Source: Pseudoalteromonas sp. HM-SA03 (GTDB lineage: Bacteria; Pseudomonadota; Gammaproteobacteria; Enterobacterales; Alteromonadaceae). From it: a stretch of 64,000 nucleotides of DNA. Each line of letters opens with the position of its first letter. Within the stretch, counting starts at the first letter, position 1. The stretch covers positions 1-64,000 of the forward strand of contig NZ_NSDG01000102.1 in assembly GCF_002289345.1 (NCBI RefSeq), read 5' to 3'. This document shows positions 48,114 through 56,522 of the stretch, one piece after another. The notes beneath the pieces are model-generated. The model was not told where the DNA came from and did not search any database. It saw nothing but the letters and a program-made list of their open reading frames with translations. The translations under genes were made by a program, and so were the position numbers.

Positions 48114-49598
48114 TTACTCCTTATCAGCTGTTGCAGGGCCATTGATGTTCATAAAGAATTGTTTGCGTGTGTCTTCTTCAAGACAACTGGTATCAAAGTC
48201 TCCCACTGTCTTTTCATCGTAAAACTTAGCAATGAGTTTATTAGCACAGCTTTGCCCTGCGACAATATGCGTTGCCGTTGGTGCAACTAAGTGTGTGGCA
48301 TTGCTTAGTTTTTCCATCGCAACTTCGGCCCACTGAGCAGGCGTTGCTGGATCTAGTCCGCCAGAAAGCAGTAAGGTTGGAATATCCGACGCAACGGGTT
48401 CATAGTAACTACTTGGCACCGGACTCACATTCCAAATTGGGCACGTCGCATCCAATCCTGTGATCATCATCTTACCCATATAGTTTTCACTATATTTGAC
48501 TTTGTCTGCAGCCGTTAATCGTGGCCAATCCTCCCCACATACAATTGCCTGATGCATCCCCATGGCCAATCCAAGGCCGTCTTCACTTGGTGCCATCATG
48601 CCAACTAGAGGAGCAAGGTTACCTTTAGTCGCTTCACTAATCGCAAGCGGCACCAATGCGCGGGAGGTATGAGAGTAAAGCGCCATCCTAATCGCGCTAA
48701 ATAGCTTCATTTTGGTCATCGTCATCGCAAGCGGTTTGCTGGTTCTTGGGTGAAGTACAGAAACCTCTATCGGCGTTTGCTCAACTTGCTTCAGCAAGCG
48801 TTGCCATTGCTGCTTTAGATTCGGATAATTATTTGCACACTTTTTATCAGCTTCACATTGTGCAAAGAGAGCGTTCAATGAGTCTTCTATCGCGCCACCA
48901 ATCGCCATTAAACTTTGGTTATTAGGAGCAAGACCATCTAACACAGCCGATGCAACACTATCAGGGAACTGTCTCATATACTCAAGTGCGATGCGCGTTC
49001 CATATGAGCCACCATATAAGTGTAATTTGCTATAGCCAAGCGCAACTCTTACCGCGTCAAAATCTTTTGCGGCCGCAACCGTCGTATAATCGGAAAGATC
49101 TGTGTTTAGATTTTCTTTACACTTAAGGGCATCTTCTTTGTAAAAATCGAGACCCAACAAAGTGTCATTTAGCGCAAATTGTTGCTCAAGATCATCCATA
49201 TCGCATTGCAAAAGATTAGATTTTCCGGTTCCCCGTTGGTCAACAAGTATAATGTCTCTGCTTTCTCTCGCGTATTTAAGGATCCTTTCAAAATTTGCTG
49301 CGATTTCGGTGGCTGACTGCCCAGGCCCCCCTGCAAACGCAATAATCGCTTCTTGTGGGTAAAGCTGCTTAATTGCTGGAATAACCATAAAGTGAATATC
49401 AATTTTTTGTTCTGTTTTGCTTTCACTTAATGGTTGCGAGATTTTTCCGCATTGCGCTCTGTCACTGAGGCCTTTTGCATAACAAGCGGATAATTCTGCT
49501 ATTGATGTTGCCGCATGTGATGGCAATGCAGCTCCTAAAATGAGAGGAAGCAGCGCTAGCTTTACTAAGCTTTTCTTAAACTTAAATGGCTTTTTCAT
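48114..49598 (-). CDS. Exported S33/TAP-family alpha/beta hydrolase (tripeptidyl aminopeptidase-like)
   Basis: This is a 494-aa protein with a signal peptide ending SHAA (about residue 30). The hydrolase domain has AFAGGPGQSATE, VDQRGTGKSN, the nucleophile LYGGSYGTRIALEYM, the acid LLSGGLDPATPAQWA and the His region TATHIVAGQSC (TAP C-terminal domain). It probably cleaves N-terminal peptides in the periplasm or outside. It is the first gene of an operon with a NatAB-type exporter, a pairing that suggests peptide handling. Confidence 0.85.
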   Translation of the reverse strand: MKKPFKFKKSLVKLALLPLILGAALPSHAATSIAELSACYAKGLSDRAQCGKISQPLSESKTEQKIDIHFMVIPAIKQLYPQEAIIAFAGGPGQSATEIAANFERILKYARESRDIILVDQRGTGKSNLLQCDMDDLEQQFALNDTLLGLDFYKEDALKCKENLNTDLSDYTTVAAAKDFDAVRVALGYSKLHLYGGSYGTRIALEYMRQFPDSVASAVLDGLAPNNQSLMAIGGAIEDSLNALFAQCEADKKCANNYPNLKQQWQRLLKQVEQTPIEVSVLHPRTSKPLAMTMTKMKLFSAIRMALYSHTSRALVPLAISEATKGNLAPLVGMMAPSEDGLGLAMGMHQAIVCGEDWPRLTAADKVKYSENYMGKMMITGLDATCPIWNVSPVPSSYYEPVASDIPTLLLSGGLDPATPAQWAEVAMEKLSNATHLVAPTATHIVAGQSCANKLIAKFYDEKTVGDFDTSCLEEDTRKQFFMNINGPATADKE

Positions 49599-49661
49599 AG
49601 TTATTTCCTTGTTGACTCACGGTCAGTATGCTAACTTTAAGTGAGTGTATCAGTGTATTAT

Positions 49662-49673
49662 TGTATTAATACA
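49662..49673. promoter_or_regulatory. Palindromic operator candidate between the two ABC loci
   Basis: TGTATTAATACA is a perfect 12-bp palindrome only 15 nt before the GntR-type ATG, in the 89-nt divergent gap. A further GTGTATTA lies at 49653-49660. YtrA-type repressors bind AT-rich inverted repeats of this sort near their own start. Confidence 0.55.
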
Positions 49674-49687
49674 GTAGAATTAGAGTA

Positions 49688-50059
49688 ATGCTAGATCTTA
49701 TTCATGTCAACCCCAACAGCGCAGAGCCGATTTACAAGCAGCTATTTGATCAGATAGTGCGCTTAATTGTGTCTGGTAAAGCGCAAGCCGGAGAAGAGCT
49801 ACCTTCTGTAAGAAAGCTAGCTGAGCACTTCTCGGTAAATCCGATGACCGTCTCTCGGGCTATCGGGCAACTTGTCGATCAAGGTTGGCTTGAACGAAGA
49901 CGCGGCCAGCCGACACGCGTTGCACAGCAGCAAACGGCACAACAGACCGATAATCTACTCCATAAAAACCTAGATATTTTAATTAGTGATGCGAAACAGC
50001 TTGGGATCAGTAAGACTGAATTGATATCATTAATTGATAAAAATTGGGGACAAGAATAA
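49688..50059 (+). CDS. GntR-family (YtrA subfamily) transcriptional regulator
   Basis: This is a 123-aa regulator with an N-terminal winged HTH (IYKQLFDQIVRLIVSGKAQAGEELPSVRKLAEHFSVNPMTVSRAIGQL). Only a short C-terminal helical tail follows, as in the YtrA branch that governs ABC operons. Its stop shares a base with the ATG of the next ABC ATPase. It probably represses its own operon and perhaps the divergent peptidase-NatAB operon. Confidence 0.9.
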   Translation: MLDLIHVNPNSAEPIYKQLFDQIVRLIVSGKAQAGEELPSVRKLAEHFSVNPMTVSRAIGQLVDQGWLERRRGQPTRVAQQQTAQQTDNLLHKNLDILISDAKQLGISKTELISLIDKNWGQE

Positions 50060-50892
50060 TGACAAGCCCACTACTACAATTCACCAAAATCCATAAACAA
50101 TTTACTGACAAGCCAGTTCTTGAAGACATAAACCTTATTATTGAACCAGGCATGGTTATGGGTTTACTGGGACGAAACGGGGCTGGTAAAACGACACTAC
50201 TGCGAATTGCACTTGGATTAATCGCACAAAATAGTGGTGAGGTTAGCTGCCTCAACAGCAGCAATCTTGAGCTGAGCCCTACATGCAAGAGCCAAATTGG
50301 CTATGTGCCGCAACAACCCTGTGGCTATCAAGGCTTTAAAGTCAAAGATGCCCTCACACTGCACCGCAGCTTTTATCCAAATTGGGATATTACACTTGAG
50401 CAAGAATGGCTTTCTCGCTTCGAGTTAGACGAAAACAAGCTAGTAAGTAACCTTTCAGTTGGCCAACAACAAAGTTTAGCGCTTATAATGGCGATGTCGT
50501 ACCGACCTAAGTTACTGATCCTTGACGAGCCAGTGTCAAGTCTCGACCCCATTGCACGCCGAGAATTTATGTCGGACTTATTCGAGTTAGCGCTTGAGTC
50601 CAGCTCTGGTGTACTTTTCTCCTCGCATATTACATCTGACGTTGAGCGCGTCGCGAGTCATATTGCCATTATTAAAGATGGTAAGGTTTTGGTTAGTGGC
50701 GAATTAGATACACTGAAGGAACAAATTAGGCTTGTACCACATCATCTTACAAATAATCTGCCATCAGGGCACTTACTTCATCAATCTGAACGTTTTAGCA
50801 TTTATCAAGCTCACGACAGTGCAAACTGGCAAGCGGACTTACAGCAAAGCCATAGTAACCTTGAGCAGCTCTTTGTGGAGCTACATACATGA
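50059..50892 (+). CDS. ABC transporter ATPase
   Basis: This is a 277-aa ABC ATPase with Walker A GLLGRNGAGKTTLL, signature LSVGQQQSLAL, Walker B LLILDEPVSSLD and switch SSHI. An additional C-terminal region of about 60 residues lacks motifs. ATG at 50059 is used; the TTG at 50044 lies inside the GntR gene. It is translationally coupled to both neighbours. Confidence 0.9.
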   Translation: MTSPLLQFTKIHKQFTDKPVLEDINLIIEPGMVMGLLGRNGAGKTTLLRIALGLIAQNSGEVSCLNSSNLELSPTCKSQIGYVPQQPCGYQGFKVKDALTLHRSFYPNWDITLEQEWLSRFELDENKLVSNLSVGQQQSLALIMAMSYRPKLLILDEPVSSLDPIARREFMSDLFELALESSSGVLFSSHITSDVERVASHIAIIKDGKVLVSGELDTLKEQIRLVPHHLTNNLPSGHLLHQSERFSIYQAHDSANWQADLQQSHSNLEQLFVELHT

Positions 50893-52142
50893 GTACATTA
50901 ACGCAGCGTAATTGGTGGGCAGGGTTTTCCGGGTTTTGGTTGCGAGAGTGCGGCTCAGCAAATTTTTTCATTCCAGGGATCTTAGCGTCTATCGCTTCAC
51001 CTTGGTTAACCTTGATAGAAGATCAAAACATACAAGTATTTAGTTTGGTCTTTTCAATCAGCGCCTTATGGATGGCTTTTTGTTGGCAGTTAGTGAAGTT
51101 GCAAGCACAGGAAAGTGCCTTACTATTTCCTGCAATTAAACAGCACATATACTTGCAAGGTACGATAATTCTGGTCATTGGCTACCTACTCAATGCCCTT
51201 GCTCTTCTCAACCACCCCGCACCTGAAGTTGCCTATGCCATGCTGTTTGCAACAAGTTTTGGCGGTAGTTTCTTTTTACTATGTATTCGAAATAGTGCGT
51301 ATTTCAAACATAATAGTTACGTTTTTATGCTCGCACTCGTGCTCGCTATGTTTTATGGCGACGCCTCCCAAATTTTAGCACTGCTTGCCGTCCCCCCTAT
51401 GTTAATGGGAACATACCTGTTAGTGACACGGACTCATCACTGCCAATGGCATCATTTGGCATATCAAACCTACATAAATAATATTCAAACTGGGTGGCTC
51501 CCAAGCAATACCTTCGTACCAGATTTCCTCACTCGGGGGTTTAGACAATTTTTTATGCCGATGAGCTATTTTGCAGGTAATCTGTTGATACAAACCTGTC
51601 AGATATTGTTTGCCTCTGGGCTATTAGCCATTGTGGCAAGTGGCTTTTTTGGTGTCACATTCCATTTTGTTGTCGGCTTTACCGATATGCTTGTTTTGAT
51701 GGTCGCTATTTTTGTCTGTTGGTCCAAACTACAAACAAAAATGACATGGGATCAACTATACCTACTCCCCATCTATTCAAGCCTTAAAGCGATAAAGCAG
51801 GCGTACCACGTCTCTGCGGTTAAACTTGGGTTTTGCCTAGCCTTGTTTCAACTTCTAATATTGCTAGCTTGTAGCGTCCTTTCCACATTCGAGGCTGTGG
51901 CTTTCTACTTAGTGATATTTACAGGCTCTATCGCGGGGTTTGTTCTTTGCGTTGCGCTAGGAAGCATGATTAAAAGCGCCCTTGCATTGTCGTTTTCCTG
52001 TATGTTCGTAGTCATTTTGCATAGTGCGTTTAAATCTTACCTGTTAAATCACGAACAATCTGCAACCACCCTTTACCTATTATTAGGTTACGTTGTGATA
52101 GCCATCGCACTGCTTCTTTACAGTAATAAGAGGTTTGATTAA
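50889..52142 (+). CDS. Multi-spanning membrane protein, ABC permease partner
   Basis: This is a 417-aa protein with about 10-12 predicted transmembrane segments and no soluble domain. It overlaps the ATPase gene by 4 nt, so it is the likely permease. I do not recognise a named family from the sequence. In YtrA-type loci such permeases are linked to antibiotic or cell-envelope stress; that role here is inference. Confidence 0.75.
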   Translation: MSTLTQRNWWAGFSGFWLRECGSANFFIPGILASIASPWLTLIEDQNIQVFSLVFSISALWMAFCWQLVKLQAQESALLFPAIKQHIYLQGTIILVIGYLLNALALLNHPAPEVAYAMLFATSFGGSFFLLCIRNSAYFKHNSYVFMLALVLAMFYGDASQILALLAVPPMLMGTYLLVTRTHHCQWHHLAYQTYINNIQTGWLPSNTFVPDFLTRGFRQFFMPMSYFAGNLLIQTCQILFASGLLAIVASGFFGVTFHFVVGFTDMLVLMVAIFVCWSKLQTKMTWDQLYLLPIYSSLKAIKQAYHVSAVKLGFCLALFQLLILLACSVLSTFEAVAFYLVIFTGSIAGFVLCVALGSMIKSALALSFSCMFVVILHSAFKSYLLNHEQSATTLYLLLGYVVIAIALLLYSNKRFD

Positions 52143-52210
52143 GAAGGATGTCGCTCGTAGTGGCGTGGCGCTATAGCACTTGAACCATCAGAGATGATGC
52201 TAGTAAGAAT

Positions 52211-52250
52211 AAAGGAGTGATAGTGAGCATAAATCGATTATCACTCTTTT
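52211..52250 (+). terminator. Terminator after the GntR-ABC operon
   Basis: A stem AAAGGAGTGATA/TATCACTCTTTT (one G-U pair) closes a 16-nt loop and runs into a T-rich end. It sits between the convergent permease and yqhA genes. Confidence 0.65.
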
Positions 52251-52263
52251 ATAACCGCTATAT

Positions 52264-52824
52264 TTAATGGGTGTGGGTTCGACTATTAATAAAGTCAGTG
52301 ACCGAAAACAACACTCCAGAGATCACGAAAGTAATGTGTATGCCTACTTTCCAAGCAAGCTGCTCACTGGTTAAATCTTGAGAATGAATAAAGACCTTGA
52401 GCAACTCTACGGCAGATATCGCCACGATGGCGCTGATCAGCTTGATTTTAAGCCCTGAGAAGCCAACTTTCCCCATCCAAGTCGGTTTATCTTCTTGTGG
52501 TTCGACATTAAGCTTAGAAACAAAATTCTCGTAGCCACTAAAAATAATGATGATCAACAGCCCGGCCAGTAAAGCTGTATCAACCAATGTTAAGATACCA
52601 ATGAGTAACTCTTGATTTGTCGCTGTAAGCGCACTGATGGTCATCACATAAAGCTGTTTAAAGAACTTAAGTAACAGCAACACAATCGCGAGTAGTAGGC
52701 CAACAAAGAACGGCGCTAACAGCCATCGTCCTTTAAATAAGGTTCTTTCTAAGAGATGTTCATAACGATTAAATTGCTCATTCTCGGACTTAGTTTCTTG
52801 CTCCATGTTTTTGATTTTCACCAT
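52264..52824 (-). CDS. yqhA: UPF0114 membrane protein YqhA
   Basis: This is a 186-aa protein with four transmembrane segments. It has the UPF0114 signatures RTLFKGRWLLAPFFVGL, LVDTALLAGLLIIIIFSGYENFVSKL and KIKLISAIVAISAVELLKVFI. Function is unknown. The true start may be the ATG at 52806, as E. coli YqhA begins closer to the first TM. Confidence 0.88.
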   Translation of the reverse strand: MVKIKNMEQETKSENEQFNRYEHLLERTLFKGRWLLAPFFVGLLLAIVLLLLKFFKQLYVMTISALTATNQELLIGILTLVDTALLAGLLIIIIFSGYENFVSKLNVEPQEDKPTWMGKVGFSGLKIKLISAIVAISAVELLKVFIHSQDLTSEQLAWKVGIHITFVISGVLFSVTDFINSRTHTH

Positions 52825-52997
52825 TTTTAGTTAGTTTAACTTAACCTATAAATGTAGCATCAACGCTTATATTTCTCACCATTTTTTAATATAAATTTGA
52901 ATCAATTTTCTGCTCTTAAAGAGAAAATTAATTCGTTTTCCTTATTTTAAATTTTGCTTTAAAACATGCTTGTTCTTTCAACTAACAGGTAACACGA

Positions 52998-53240
52998 ATG
53001 AAAACCTTAGTTTCATCATTAATCGCTCTATCTCTTTTTGCTTGTGTACAAGTACAAGCCGATGAAGAGTTACCAGTCGCGCCTGCAGATTTGGTTCAAG
53101 AGTTAACTCAAATGTGCCTTGATTGGGCAAAGGATGATGATGTACAAGCATCTGAGATGAAAAAATATGTTTTAAATTGCGTTAACGACGAACTAGAAGC
53201 AACTGGCTATCAAAAAGTCAAAGACGTAAACATTAAGTAA
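52998..53240 (+). CDS. Small exported protein of unknown function
   Basis: This is an 80-aa protein with a clean signal peptide (KTLVSSLIALSLFACVQVQA). A short acidic mature part of about 58 residues follows, with two cysteines (QMCLDWAKDD and VLNCVNDEL) that may form a disulfide. AACAGGTAAC precedes the ATG. I do not recognise the family. Repeat copy C begins at its stop codon. Confidence 0.65.
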   Translation: MKTLVSSLIALSLFACVQVQADEELPVAPADLVQELTQMCLDWAKDDDVQASEMKKYVLNCVNDELEATGYQKVKDVNIK

Positions 53241-53508
53241 TACCAGTTCGCTTATTTAACCTGAGCTGCGGATAATTAATGCCTTTCTAGCAGCCAGTTT
53301 TAGCGCTAACTGCGTTGAATTCACTTCCAATAGCCAGCTATTGGTGCGTAAATTCGCCTTGCCTACAGGATGTAGGTACCTTAACGAGAGCAGGACGCGG
53401 AAGCGGTGTTTTCCCTAAAACTCTCTGGCTAGACAAGGAGAAAACTAAGTTGTGCTTTAGCAACAATGAGTTGGAACATTCCTTATCCAAACCTCAGGTT
53501 ATTTAAGT
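53240..53508 (+). repeat. Dispersed intergenic repeat, copy C (diverged)
   Basis: This begins ATACCAGTT and shares the core TTCGCCTTGCCTACA / GGATGTAGGTACCTT, a later GCAGGA and AGCGGTGTT with copies A and B. The core hairpin CCTACA-GGA-TGTAGG is at 53362-53376. The ends carry an approximate inverted repeat containing AACCTGAG/CTCAGGTT. With the terminator that follows, it accounts for the 385-nt gap before topA. Confidence 0.55.
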
Positions 53509-53523
53509 GATGGCATTCATGAT

Positions 53524-53562
53524 GAAAAAGGCCGCTCAATGTGTTGAGCGGCCTTTTGTTTT
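53524..53562. terminator. Bidirectional terminator before topA 3' end
   Basis: AAAAGGCCGCTCAA and TTGAGCGGCCTTTT form a 14-bp stem with a TGTG loop. T-runs follow in both directions. It serves topA on the minus strand and the small exported gene on the plus strand. Confidence 0.9.
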
Positions 53563-53625
53563 TAATAATATTTTGGACAAAATATCCATTGCACCCGAAG
53601 ACGCATATCGATGTTTGGCTAATCG

Positions 53626-56271
53626 TTAAGCTTTCTTTTTCTTGGTGGTTTTCTCTTCTTCTACCCATTTACCATTGCTATATGTCGCTTTCCAGCCAGT
53701 TGCCTTACCATCCACTTCTGTCATCACATATTGTGTCTTGGTTTTTCTAGAGTAGCGAACAATCGCTGGATTACCATCCGAGTCTTGCTCAGGCGCGTCA
53801 GCCAGATAATAGAATTTAGGTGAAATTCTATCTCTGAAGCGTTTTAACTCTGATACTTTCGGAGCACGTGTCTCACGAGATTTCGGGAATGTGTGCGCCG
53901 CTAAGAAAATACCTGAAGCGCCATCTCGAAGCACAAAGTGCGCATCCGACTTTTCGCACTCTAGTTCCGGTAGCGGAACTGGATCTTCTTTCGGTGGTGC
54001 AGCTTCACCGTTTTTCAATAGCTTACGTGTATTTTTACAGTCTTCATTTGTACAACCAAAATACTTACCAAAACGGCCAGATTTAAGCTGCATATCCGAG
54101 CCACACTTGTCACACTCAATCAGTGGTCCATCGTAGCCTTTGATCTTAAATGCACCTGTCTCAATGACATAGCCCTTACACGCAGGGTTATTACCACATA
54201 CATGGAGCTTTTTCGTTTCATCGATAAGGTATGAGTCCATTGCCGTTTCGCAAATTGGACAACGTTTCATATGACGCAGCGATTCAGCTTCTGCTTCTTC
54301 GTCCGCATCCGCAGCAACCGCTTCATCACCAGATACTAGATTAATTGTGGTGGTACAACGCTCTTTTGGTGGCAAATTATAGCCTGTACAGCCAAGGAAT
54401 ACCCCTGTAGAAGCAGTACGAATCCCCATTTTACGTGAACATGTGGGACAATCGATGTCTGTTTCAACCATCACATTTTGTCGCATACCGCCTTCACTTT
54501 CATCGCCTGCTGCAACTTCTAGCTGGTTAGAAAAGTCGGCGTAAAACTTATCAAGTACCTGTGTCCATAGACGTTCGCCTTCTGCAATATCATCAAGGCG
54601 ACCTTCCATTTTTGCGGTAAAGTCAAAGTCCATTAAATCATTGAAATTCTCAACGAGTCTGTCAGTAACGATCTCGCCCATTTTTTCAGCGTAAAAACGG
54701 CGGTTTTCAACGCGAACATAACCACGGTCCTGAATCGTCGAAATGATAGCTGCATAGGTAGATGGACGACCAATACCACGCTTTTCTAATTCCTTAACTA
54801 AGCTTGCTTCGCTGAAACGTGCTGGTGGTTTCGTAAAGTGCTGCTTAGGATCAATCGCAATAAGATCAAGCTTGTCGCCAACCGAAACACTTGGAAGCGC
54901 CTGCTCTTCTTCATTCTTCTTACGAACGGCCGGTTGTACACGTGTCCAACCATCAAAACGTAGCACACGACCTTTCGCTTTTAACGTGTAATCTTCCGCG
55001 GCCACGGTCAGCGTCGTTAAGTCATACTCTGCAGGCATCATCTGACACGCCACAAACTGACGCCAAATAAGCTCATAAAGCTTCTTAGCATCTGCCTCTA
55101 CGCCGTCTAAATGACCTGATAATATCGTCACATCAGAAGGACGAATTGCCTCGTGCGCTTCTTGTGCATTGCCTTTTGCGGAATAACGCAGCGGTGCTTC
55201 TGGTAGATACTTACTACCAAACTCACTATCAATATAGCCACGACACATTTCTAACGCATCGTTTGATAGGTTCGTCGAGTCCGTACGCATATAGGTAATG
55301 TAACCCGCTTCGTATAGACGCTGTGCTAACATCATGGTTTTCTTTACGCCATAGCCTAAACGAGTACTTGCCGCTTGCTGCATTGTGGAGGTAATAAATG
55401 GCGCACTTGGCTTACTCTTACTTGGCTTTTCTTCAACCTTGACTACTTCGTAAGCACTGCTTTCAAGCACTTGTACGGCAGAATCAGCCTGCGCTTTATT
55501 TACTGGCTTAAATGCTTCGCCTTTAAACTTAGTAACCGCTAGGCGAATATCATCTTTTGTTGCTTTAACATCAGCGTGAATATCCCAAAACTCTTCTGGA
55601 ATAAACGCTTTAATCTCACGCTCTCGCTCAACAAGTAATCTCACAGCAACAGATTGTACGCGACCTGCCGATAACCCTCTTGCTACTTTTTGCCAAAGCA
55701 GCGGGGATACCATGAAGCCAACAACTCGGTCAAGGAATCGTCTTGCCTGCTGCGCATATACCATGTCGGTGTTAAGGTCGCCAGGCGCTTCAAACGCTTG
55801 GGTTATCGCGTTTTTGGTGATCTCGTTAAAGACCACACGCTTATATTTGCTCTCATCGCCACCGATAATCTGTTCAAGGTGCCAAGCAATGGCTTCCCCT
55901 TCTCTATCCAAATCGGTTGCGAGATAGATATGGTCAGCATCCTCAGCAAGCTTTTGTAGTTCTTGAACTACTTTTTCTTTACCCGGCAAAATTTCGTAAT
56001 GCGGTTCCCAACCCTTCTCAGGATCAATCCCCATCCTCGCAACTAAATTTGCATAATCTTTTTGCTTTTTATATTGCGCTTTTTCTTCAGGTGACATTTT
56101 ACGTACTTCAGCTGGCGACTTAGTTGCCAAGCCTTTCGTTTTACCTGCCCCTGAGGTAGGAAGATCTCGAACATGGCCTACACTGGATTTAACAATGTAA
56201 TCCTTGCCGAGGTATTTATTGATTGTTTTTGCCTTCGCGGGAGACTCTACAATTACTAGCGATTTGCCCAT
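53626..56271 (-). CDS. topA: DNA topoisomerase I
   Basis: This is an 881-aa type IA topoisomerase that relaxes negative supercoils. The Toprim domain ([35 protein letters not shown]) is followed by the catalytic Tyr327 in [12 protein letters not shown]. Three C-terminal zinc-ribbon modules have Cys pairs ([28 protein letters not shown]). A basic tail ends in KKTKKKKA-like residues. E. coli TopA is 865 aa. It is monocistronic with a terminator after it. Confidence 0.97.
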   Translation of the reverse strand: MGKSLVIVESPAKAKTINKYLGKDYIVKSSVGHVRDLPTSGAGKTKGLATKSPAEVRKMSPEEKAQYKKQKDYANLVARMGIDPEKGWEPHYEILPGKEKVVQELQKLAEDADHIYLATDLDREGEAIAWHLEQIIGGDESKYKRVVFNEITKNAITQAFEAPGDLNTDMVYAQQARRFLDRVVGFMVSPLLWQKVARGLSAGRVQSVAVRLLVEREREIKAFIPEEFWDIHADVKATKDDIRLAVTKFKGEAFKPVNKAQADSAVQVLESSAYEVVKVEEKPSKSKPSAPFITSTMQQAASTRLGYGVKKTMMLAQRLYEAGYITYMRTDSTNLSNDALEMCRGYIDSEFGSKYLPEAPLRYSAKGNAQEAHEAIRPSDVTILSGHLDGVEADAKKLYELIWRQFVACQMMPAEYDLTTLTVAAEDYTLKAKGRVLRFDGWTRVQPAVRKKNEEEQALPSVSVGDKLDLIAIDPKQHFTKPPARFSEASLVKELEKRGIGRPSTYAAIISTIQDRGYVRVENRRFYAEKMGEIVTDRLVENFNDLMDFDFTAKMEGRLDDIAEGERLWTQVLDKFYADFSNQLEVAAGDESEGGMRQNVMVETDIDCPTCSRKMGIRTASTGVFLGCTGYNLPPKERCTTTINLVSGDEAVAADADEEAEAESLRHMKRCPICETAMDSYLIDETKKLHVCGNNPACKGYVIETGAFKIKGYDGPLIECDKCGSDMQLKSGRFGKYFGCTNEDCKNTRKLLKNGEAAPPKEDPVPLPELECEKSDAHFVLRDGASGIFLAAHTFPKSRETRAPKVSELKRFRDRISPKFYYLADAPEQDSDGNPAIVRYSRKTKTQYVMTEVDGKATGWKATYSNGKWVEEEKTTKKKKA

Positions 56272-56487
56272 AGCTGCCTATTTTTGACCGATTCTGTCTG
56301 ATGTTTGCCCTTACTTGGGCGTTAAATTACTTATAGGTATATCTACAAACACCTATTGTTACAAGCTAAAAATACTAACTTTTCCCTGATCACCGAATTA
56401 TTATCCAATTTGTGTACAATATTCAGCCAATTTAGGGACGCATTCATATATATAAGGTTAAGGCACGGGAATATAAAGGAATAGAAA

Positions 56488-56516
56488 CAAAAATGCCAAC
56501 CCGAAAGTTGGCATTT
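56488..56516 (-). terminator. Terminator after the Ig-like lipoprotein gene
   Basis: AAATGCCAAC and GTTGGCATTT pair, with TTTTTGTTT following on the minus strand. The rest of the 251-nt gap up to topA should hold the topA promoter; nothing else is evident. Confidence 0.85.
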
Positions 56517-56522
56517 GTCATT

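Noticed and set aside
53315-53506. 63-aa plus-strand ORF after the small exported gene
   Set aside because: It falls wholly inside repeat copy C and is not preserved in copies A and B.
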